Source: Rallus limicola (taxonomy: Eukaryota; Chordata; Aves; Gruiformes; Rallidae). Taken from it: a stretch of DNA of 64,000 nucleotides. Each line of letters begins with the position of its first letter. Positions within the stretch are counted from its first letter, which is position 1. Of this stretch, positions 56,216 to 64,000 are shown in pieces. The notes beneath the pieces are model-generated. The model made no database searches and had not been told where the DNA came from. It saw only the letters and a list, made by a program, of their open reading frames with translations. The translations under genes were made by a program, and so were the position numbers. The stretch covers positions 38,666,547 through 38,730,546 of the forward strand of contig JAKCOZ010000008.1 of the NCBI GenBank assembly GCA_022605955.1, read 5' to 3'.

Positions 56216-58337
56216 GTTTGGTCAGGCACGGCGGGTTTTGACCAATGTCCAGAAGAGAAGATGATTTCAGTTTCAAGCAGCTGAGACTAAAAGAAGCACC
56301 GATAGATGATGTGTGGGGCAAAACTACGCGGACCTTTCACATGCCAAATTTCTTCCTTCTCTGTTTCGTTATCTGAAGTTTCCGCATGGGTCACAACTCT
56401 CTCATCTAGAGTCCGTGCATCTCCTGAGTGCGTGCATCTATTAAAAGGTTTGGGCAGCTGTGTTTTGCACTTGGCAAAACCTCAGTCACCTTGTTTTTCC
56501 TTTCCTATGACAAAACCAAAACCACAGCTAGTTTTGGTTTTGAACTCACTAGGAAGTACTAAAAGACCAAGTTTTCTCTATCTGCTTATAAGAGAGCAAT
56601 CGAGCAATCGCTGTGGTGTAGCAGCAGTTCAGATCAAACCTTCCTCTTGCACATTCAGTATAGGAAGGGCAAAAAACAAGATGGGCACAAAAAAGAAGGC
56701 TGCAAGAACAGAAGTGCCAACTGGGCATGCTGGGAAAGCAGAATAGAGCATTAGAATAAAATATAGCAAGGAACAAGATCCATTCTTGCTGGCTATACCT
56801 GAATGTATTTGCTTAAACAGTCCAGAAAATTTCTGAAAGATAAAGTCTGGAGCTTGCACCAGGAGGCTGTTTGTGGGCGTATAGGTCTTGCATTGAAACA
56901 TGTCGCTTCGGATCATCCCTGTAGCGCTGGTTCAGCTAGGTGTGCAGAGACACAGAGGCACTCAAAGAGGGAAAAAGCTCAGGTCCTCATCTCTCTTTCT
57001 CTTGTGTCTCAAAACCTTGTGCTCTCTATGAGCACTTTCTCTGACTTCTTAAAAAAGCATCACAGCAGATCAAGATGTGCCACCAGAAGTACAAGCGTCC
57101 AGGAGCAGTAGCAGTGAAAAGGGTTTGTGGAAAATGACATCAAAATCACAAGAGGAATGCTTCAAAAGTCTGAAGAGTTACTCTCAGACCCTGTTTGTCA
57201 CTGCTGAACATTTGGATGGGACTCTGGGATCCAGCACTCTCATTTGCTGGGTATGTTGTTTCAGAGAAAGCGAAGGCGTGAGTATTCAGCCATTAATGTT
57301 CAAAGTAAAGTTTAGCATGTATCGTGACCAGAGGTCAGGAGAGTTGAAACCTCTGCAGCCCCAGAAGTGTCTGCATATATCTCTGTACAACGCAGGCAGA
57401 AAGGAGAGTTCCTTCTCTCTCCCAAGATCACTAGACAAGATAAGGCCTGTGACAGAACAGGAGGTCCTTCTAGCTTTCTTCCACAAAAAAAAAAGAAGGC
57501 AGCCTTCACATCCCAACAAAGAGCAGACAGCTGAAACCCCACAGTGTCACAGACTGGATTCAAGGAAAGGACTGAATGGGGTAAAGTGGGAACTAAAACT
57601 GAAGAGCCGTTTCAAAAAGCTGCAAGGCAACAGAGACCAACCCAGAAATGGAATGTAAGCCACCGAGATACAGATCAATAATACCTGCACTGCATAATAA
57701 GCACCGTAGATTTTTCCTTTTGGAAAAGGCAGAGTTTGCAATAGGTACCTCTGGAGATGATGTTGCAATGGGATGTGCCTGCATCGTTCCAGGAGAATAG
57801 GTTGTTTGCACTGCTGTATGTTGGCAGCAGAAGAGACGAGACGCACAGGTCTCGATCCATCCTTATCACAGGAGCTTCTTATTGTGTTAGCAGGTGGCCT
57901 GTTGGATATTAAAGACTCGGTTGTGAACAGTGAGGAGAAGTTTTTCAAACTTCAGAGTAATGCAGATCACCTCTAGGAAAGCTATGGGACTAGCTGGGAC
58001 ACGCGAGTTTGATAAACAGAACCTCTGCCACGCATGGGAGCGAGAGGCAGGACGTGTTCCGGCTCGTACGCAGAGACTGAGAGGCAAGATGCTGAGACCA
58101 TATGGTGCCAAGTGCAGGGGACCAAACTGAGGGTGCACTTCTCTGCAAGCAAGGAGAAAAGAGGAAGTGTTAGAGCTGCTCTTTTTTTCTGCTCATCTGC
58201 TCAAGTGACCAAAGATGAGCCACGATTTGCCTGACCGCAAACCCAACACCCGTGAACTATTTTGGATAAGGAAAATAGGCAGGAAAGTTATTCAAGTATG
58301 GCAATGGAGGGCTAGCTGAAGAGCAGGAAGAAAGGGA
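56216..58337. other. Unique DNA between the LTR and a CR1 copy
   Basis: Apart from the 193-codon open frame, nothing is recognised. No second LTR or retroviral internal region was seen on this side. Confidence 0.5.
57077..57658 (+). other. Longest non-repeat open frame (193 codons), unknown
   Basis: The frame starts MPPEVQASRSSSS and ends QPRNGM before a stop. It is notable because it lies outside CR1, the LTR and the CpG island, in sequence of average composition. It is rich in Lys, Ser and Leu, with a basic patch HKKKRRQPSH, and I recognise no domain. There is no clear promoter, Kozak context or splice signal. A chance frame or a fragment of an old element is more likely than a gene. Confidence 0.2.
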
Positions 58338-58528
58338 GCGGGGAGGCCCTGATACAGGGTGCCCAGAGAAGCTGGGGCGGCCCTGGGATCCCTGGCAGGG
58401 TTCAAGGCCAGGTTGGATAGGGCTTGGGGCACCCTGGGCCTGAGGGGTGTCCCTGCCCATGGCAGGGGGTGGGAACTGGACCTTAAGATCCTTTCCCACC
58501 CAAACCAGTGTCGGGCTCAGTGATTCTT
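58338..58528 (+). mobile_element. Short CR1 3' end
   Basis: It consists of only the 3' UTR: GGGGAGGCCCTGATACAGGG, then GTTCAAGGCCAGGTTGGATAG and CCCTGCCCATGGCAGGGGG. It ends in diverged sequence before GTGATTCTT. No ORF2 sequence remains. Confidence 0.88.
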
Positions 58529-59999
58529 ACTTTCAGTACTTTCTTCTGAACACTGCAGACCCTAACCACTTATCTTCAGCACCAGAGCTGACTTTCGGTC
58601 ACCGTGCATTTGGTAAATCCAGACAACTGTTCCAGGGGAGGTTACTTGTTCAATTCTCCACAGTGCTACAGACGCCAGGCTGTTTATTTTGGTCATATAT
58701 TTCAAAGAACAGTTTCTCCAGCAAACAGTGTAACAGCTGCAGCTGATAAAACTCCTGGGTATAATCGTTATCCTCTTTTCCCTGATAGAGACTGTCACAG
58801 ATTGGCCATTGAGTTTTGGCCTAGATGCTGGTGCTCTAGTCAGCCAAAATTAAAAGCAAAATGGATATCCTCAACGGGAAAAAAAGCAAATGAAGAATTT
58901 TCAAGGTCAAGAAACTAAAGGAATTGCCATTAGCAGAGCAGAGGACGGAGCTGTGCCCCACACAGGTATGTAGGTGTAGGACTGTATCACTGCAGACCCA
59001 TTTCTCCCATGCACAGCTGTGCAGATCGTGCCACTGGACAGAAGGTTTTGGAAGTTGGCCTGCTGTGCTATCATGAAAGAAAGTCTCTGAAGACCTCTGA
59101 CATACTTCAAAGCAGAGGTCCCAGGAGCATACATCAGTTTGGGGCCCCTGAGTTACTGGCAGCTCTGTCCACTGACTGGCTGTAAGACCTTCTCTGAAGT
59201 CACAGCCCCAAAATCTAGCCAGCGGTTTCTCCTCATACAGAAATCATACAGTCAGACCTGGAAACCACTTTAAAAAACCTGGGCATCCTTAACTTTAACA
59301 CACAGCCATGCGGGGTGCAAGGCACAGCCACACGCCTTTGGCACAACAGCTCTCCTACCACACGCAAGGTTTCTGCAAGGCAGCGGCCCCGTTAACAGCA
59401 ATTTTTCAAGCAGCGAACGCAGCACTCACGCAAGATGCAGAGCTGACAGGCTTGGGTGTTGGATTTCCTTTCGTACAAGCAGCAGCCCCCCACGGGCCAA
59501 AGCAGGGTCCCCCCAACCGTCTCGCCAGCCCTTCCCAACAGCAGCCTTGAAGACATAATCCTAAAACTGTAGGGCTGTTCAGCGCCCTTCTCTGTCGACT
59601 CAATCGCTGGTCTGTCTGCTCCAGCTTTCAGCGCGGATGCCAAATGAAGTGGTGGTTTCGGTGATGCACACACCTGACCGCCGGGAGCTGGAAGGAGACC
59701 ACCAACTTGTTTCCCGTCGGTTACTGAAACAACCGCCAGAGGTTTGCAGCTTTGTGTCGCTACGAGGATTCAAACCAGCCACCTCAAGCTTTAAAACCCG
59801 TCCTGATGACGCAGCTCCTGATACACCCCATCTTCAGTACATTCTACAGAGCAAGACAACAGCCACCTCTTAAAAGACAGCAGCCTGAGAGTTGGTTTTA
59901 AAGAAACATTTTTGCTTTTCTGGAGCTGAGCCCAAAATTCCACTTGGAGTAACTCATATTCATGTCAGCACAACAGCAGCAGCCAAATATAAAATTCTC

Positions 60000-60017
60000 C
60001 CCCCCCCCCCCCCCCCC
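60000..60017. repeat. Poly(C) tract
   Basis: About 17 C residues lie in unique sequence. The exact length is doubtful, as with any long homopolymer. Confidence 0.9.
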
Positions 60018-61227
60018 GCCCTCCAGCCTTTAATTAAATGGTTCTTCTCTCAAATCAAATGCAAGCATTCTCATCACTCTAAACCAAAAACAAAAAAGAG
60101 CACAGGTGAGTGTTGCAGTGAAATCTAAGATCAGCTTGACTTTGAGCAGAAAGGGTCTTCTTCCACCAGATCTCCCCTCACCAAGCTGACCGTTAGGATT
60201 GAGACAGGGTGGGTTCTTCTATCAGAAGACGTTTCCTCTCTGTTTCCCACTTGCCTTTGGAAGAAATGCATTATCCCCGTTTCTCTCTGCTTGGTTTAAC
60301 TCTTCACGTTTTTGGTGGGGGGGGTGGGAGGTGCGATGCCGATGCTAAAAACCTTCCCTTTCACCAGAGCTGCTCACATTGTTCCCAGGACCCCTTTGCT
60401 CGCTGTCCCCGTTCTGTCCTGTCACTGAGCAGGTTTGCTAACACGGCTCTGCAGGTAGCCACGCTTCCAGCATCTGTCACACACAGAAAGCCCAAACACC
60501 AGAAGAGCGGCGCTTACACCCAGACGCTTTGAAACCCTCAGCTTCCAGCGACCCTTACCAAAACAAAAAAACCAAACAACTTTGCTGCTACACCCCTTAT
60601 CAGCGTATTACCAGCCTGTACAGGAGCTCTGCTCTTTAGAGAGTACAGCAATTCTGGAGAATGACAAAAGGCAGAGCTAAAAAAGTCCACAGATCCTGCT
60701 CATTACCTGGCTTCAGATGATCCCAGCTTGCTGGGTTTTATATCACAGCTCTGGCAGAGAATGTTTTATTTGCTCAGTAAAGTTTTCACATGCAATATGT
60801 TGTTGCTGTTTTGTTTTGTTTCTTAAACCCCTTACCTATATATTTATTACCGACGGATATTATACCCTTGCAGTAAAGAAACACTGCAAAGTGCTAGTTA
60901 ACTTCTCAGAGCTGACTGAATAATACCATAAATACAAGGGTACTGAAATGACAACAATAAAGGGATCTGTACTTTGAACAATAAATACGAACTGTAGCTG
61001 TGCTTTGGATTTTATGCATGCTCCAGCTAATAGGTATTCAGCTTGTGTGGGCCACTGACATTTAAGTAAACACATGTGCAGTCCAAGGGGGTTGGCTCCA
61101 GCGCCTCTTGTCAATTGAATCCAGCCCTGGGAACACGAACAGAGCGGTTCAGGATTGCAGAAATTCCACGCTGGGCTAACCCTTGGTGGTATCTCCTGAA
61201 ACCATAAGACGCTCTCCATGGGGAGAA

Positions 61228-61260
61228 AGGGGGGGGGGAGGTTGGGGAGGGGGGAGTGGG
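61228..61260 (+). repeat. G-rich stretch with quadruplex potential
   Basis: G runs of about 11, 4, 6 and 3 bases lie close together (AAAGGGGGGGGGGGAGG, then TTGGGGAGGGGGGAGTGGG), enough to satisfy a G-quadruplex pattern. Confidence 0.6.
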
Positions 61261-63411
61261 AAGTGACAATGGGGATGAGGATGGGCTGGAAACCCCCAGA
61301 AACATGTGGCTTCAAAGAGATGTTGAAAATATTGCTAAGAAAAAAAAAGTCTGCCAGCCCGCCCATTGCAGACTGAAGGAAAATTCAGCTTCTCTGCAAC
61401 TTCCCTGTCACTCTTAACAGCGTTCCTGCACCACGTCAGGGCGGGAAGGGTGGGGATTAATATCACCTTTTCGACAGGGCCACTATTTTTTTTTCTTTAC
61501 AAAGCAAGGCCACAGAGTGCACCCCTGTAAATCCTTTACTGATGTGAAGGAACAGGCACCTGGGTTCCAGCACCCAGATGGATCCAGAGATGACCGCTTT
61601 CTGCAGCACACAAGCTCCCGAGGCCGTCTCTGCACACCAACGTGGGTTTGATTACCATGGGATAAGCTTGATTGCATTCCTGGGAAGGAGGAGGACCTAA
61701 CACTGTAAGCCTTTCTGTACCTGTTCTAGCAAACAAGTCAGCAGTCAGAGAAATCCAAACCAACTCGGCAGCATCACAGACACTGAGGGTCTGTATGTGA
61801 ACCCTCAGCATCCCATCCCAGAGCAAAATGAAGAGGGTGGAATGTGCTGCACTTGTGCTGCACAGAAACCACGGAGGGGGGTGCCTTGGGTGTCTGTAGA
61901 AAGCATTGTTCACACCCAGCGCTTCCCTTTCACGCAGCACCAGTGCAGATGGGGGATAACCCAGGGATAAGATGCCATCAGCTCCAGGGCTGTCGGCCTC
62001 TGGCAAAGGGAAGCTGCCCACTTTCAATTAAAAGGAAGAAATACCCCAAAACCAACCAAACAAATAATCCAAAGGGGAATTCATTGAGCTACTTATCTCC
62101 AAGTTGAACACGGAGCGAAGCAGTAGAGGCTATGCAATAGTATTATAGATAATTAGAAAACTAGGATGAAAAGCCAGGCTTTTGGTAGCTGGAATCACAC
62201 CTCCTGGGGAATTCTTTGTGGGCATCAAGGCGTATGTAAATAGGGGCAATTTAGTTGGTCTGGCTTACTCTGGTTTCTCAAAACCTCCCTCACCAGGGGC
62301 TCCTAGGAAATTAATCTCTCCTGGGATTAGAAGAGAGGTTCTCAAGTGAATTCAAAACTGGTAGGAAATAGGAAGGGATGGGTAGGAATAAGTGGTTATT
62401 TTTTTCCAGGAATAAGTGGGTATTCTTATCCACGGTGGAGGGAACCCCTGTGGAATCCCACAGCAATTCAGGCCATGACAGGGGTTGTTGTCAAGAGCCT
62501 AAAGGATCTGGAAAAGGGATATAGGAGTGATTTGTGAAGGATAAAAAGGCAAAAAGAGACGCTACTGAAGGTAGCAGAAAGGAGTGCTGACACAGCAGAA
62601 AAACAAGTACTGCGTCCTGATAACCAAGCAAAACCCAAACTGACCTCACCATCATCCCTCCAGCAGTTATTGGCACTCAGGAAAGAGAGAATCCGAATCA
62701 AGAAAATCATCAGTTCATTCCCAAAACAGGGAACCAAGAGATTAACAGGGAGCCAAGGAACTGCCAGGAAGTGGCTTGAGAAATCCCTCCCCTTAATTTA
62801 AAGTTTACATCTGGCCAGTTACTTCTCTGCCTGAACAAGAGACGACTTCTGGGTCTCCGTCACCTTTTTCCATCAAATAAGGAGGTGTGCAGTGGTGACG
62901 AGCATGTCATCCTCTAAATATAGTTTCAAACCTCTGAAGTCAATGGGATTTAGGCATGGATGTAACTCCTAAAGCACGCTACTGGGGTGAGAAAAAGGAG
63001 CATTTGAGGCACAGAGAGTTTTTTTCCACAACGACCTTCTTGATGGGGGACAGTCAGAGATGGGACCTTGCGTGGGAAGTGTCTGGAGGAGAAGCTGGAC
63101 AGATAAAGCAAGTAATAATCACCAAGTCACTGGAATCAAAGACTTCTTGTTAGCCAAGGCATTTTATGCCTTCTAAAGGAAATTAAAAGTGAAATAATTG
63201 AACTACCCACCAAGCTTTGTAACAGGTCAGTCTGCGGCTGACATAGTGCCTGGAGTGCTGCGTTAAAAAAGGGGGGACATATGGATGGATGAGGTTATAA
63301 CCATGGAAAATTGGCACAATTTCTGTAAGGGAAGGGTTCACCTCACCAGACTACAATGGTTCTGTGAAGGAGTCGGCAAGGACAGGGGGGACAGCTGCTC
63401 TGACATTTTTT

Positions 63412-63750
63412 ACAGAGTCACCAGGTTGGAAAAGCCCTTTAAGCTCATGGAGTCCAACCGTCCCTGTCCTGTGCTGCCCCAGATCCCTGAGCACCTCATC
63501 TCCCCTCTGTTCAACACACCCAGGGGCAGGGACTCAGCCCCTCCCTGGGCAGCCTGGGCCAGGCCCTGACAACTCTGCCAGGGAAGAACTTTGCCCTCCC
63601 AGCTGAGCTGAGCCTGCCCTGGCCCAGCTTGAGCCCATTGCCCCTTGTCCCAGCTCCTGTCCCCTGGCTGAAGAGACCAGCGCCCACCTCTCTGCACCCT
63701 CCTGGCAGGGCAGGGGAGGTGGGGAGAAGGTCTCCCCTCAGCCTCCTCAA
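63412..63750 (-). mobile_element. CR1 3' fragment
   Basis: The copy reads in reverse from ACAGAGTCACCAGGTTGGAAA through GGACTCAGCCCCTCCCTGGG to CTCCCCTCAGCCTCCTCAAG. It is the third member of the group with 731-1247 and 33149-33938. It is close to 33149 over the GGAAGAACTTTGCCCTCCC block. It ends right after the [18 protein letters not shown] segment. Confidence 0.92.
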
Positions 63751-64000
63751 GGCTAACCTTTTGGATTTCCCAGAATGTTTCCATTTTTCCCCCTTATTGA
63801 GCACTCTGAGATGCTGTGGGATGAGAGGATAGGTCCTCGCACAGACTGGGAGCAACCAGGAAAGCAGAGGTACAAAGCCACAGCTGGTGATTCAGAGTTA
63901 ACTAGGCTCTTTCAGTACATGCTCCCTTCTTTGGTGGGAGTAGAGCGGCAAAGCCGCAGTGTCGCTGCTACCCACCACCACAGCGGTGGAGCTTCTCTCC
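63751..64000. other. Unique DNA at the right edge
   Basis: Nothing was recognised in this short stretch. Confidence 0.5.

Larger units (their letters stand above)
58529..63411. other. Upstream intergenic DNA, no gene seen
   Basis: The interval contains a 17-base C tract (about 60000-60017) and a G-rich stretch at 61228-61260. Short frames such as 59600-59873 on both strands have no recognisable domain. No CR1 or LTR was found. Confidence 0.5.

Noticed and set aside
55218..56264. 348-residue plus-strand open frame
   Set aside because: It lies across the GC-rich LTR-like sequence, overlaps long frames on the other strand, and has no recognisable domain.
59600..59873. Overlapping frames on both strands with Arg/Ser-rich peptides
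   Set aside because: No domain and no splice or promoter signals. Both strands are open only by chance.

Overview
This is vertebrate nuclear DNA, almost certainly avian. It has no dense coding and no bacterial or viral gene organisation. It carries 18 recognisable copies of CR1 (the non-LTR retrotransposon that dominates bird genomes), a GC-rich avian-type LTR, long A and C tracts, and one strong CpG island. CR1 covers about 9.4 kb of 64 kb (roughly 15 %), which is high for a bird. Several copies are very alike, so a CR1-rich lineage such as woodpeckers and relatives is possible, but that is inference only.

The one gene I can place is HDAC4 (class IIa histone deacetylase), on the minus strand. 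Positions 14121-14370 look like its first coding exon: a strong acceptor, a 5' UTR with two short upstream ORFs, then an ATG followed by 22 coding bases giving MSSQSHP plus the first base of the next codon, and a perfect CAG|GTAAGT donor. MSSQSHP is the conserved HDAC4 N-terminus. The next coding exon is not seen, so positions 1-14120 are intron 2 and the rest of the gene lies off the left edge. A CpG island at about 44.5-47.25 kb is the likely promoter. It holds two candidate minus-strand first exons (donors at 45764-45765 and 46418-46419) plus TATA, CCAAT, E-box, YY1 and GC-box motifs. Intron 1 would be about 31-32 kb.

Layout: 1-14120 is HDAC4 intron 2 with four CR1 copies and a striking near-perfect 33-bp fold-back at 74-142. 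The first coding exon is at 14121-14370. Intron 1 (14371-45765) has ten CR1 copies, two minisatellites, a CA-rich 14-bp array, an AT-rich inverted repeat and a 146-bp segment present twice 4.9 kb apart. The CpG-island promoter follows at about 44.5-47.25 kb, with a possible divergent transcript. From 47.25 to 64 kb lies upstream intergenic DNA with four CR1 copies, a probable solo LTR (55038 to about 56215) and no convincing gene.

No tRNA, rRNA, CRISPR, operon or prokaryotic element is present. Nearly all long open frames are CR1 remnants, the LTR or the GC-rich island. I found no new multi-gene system. The observations most worth checking are structural (fold-back, inverted CR1 pair, 146-bp duplication) and regulatory (HDAC4 upstream ORFs, alternative promoters, RFX-like motifs).
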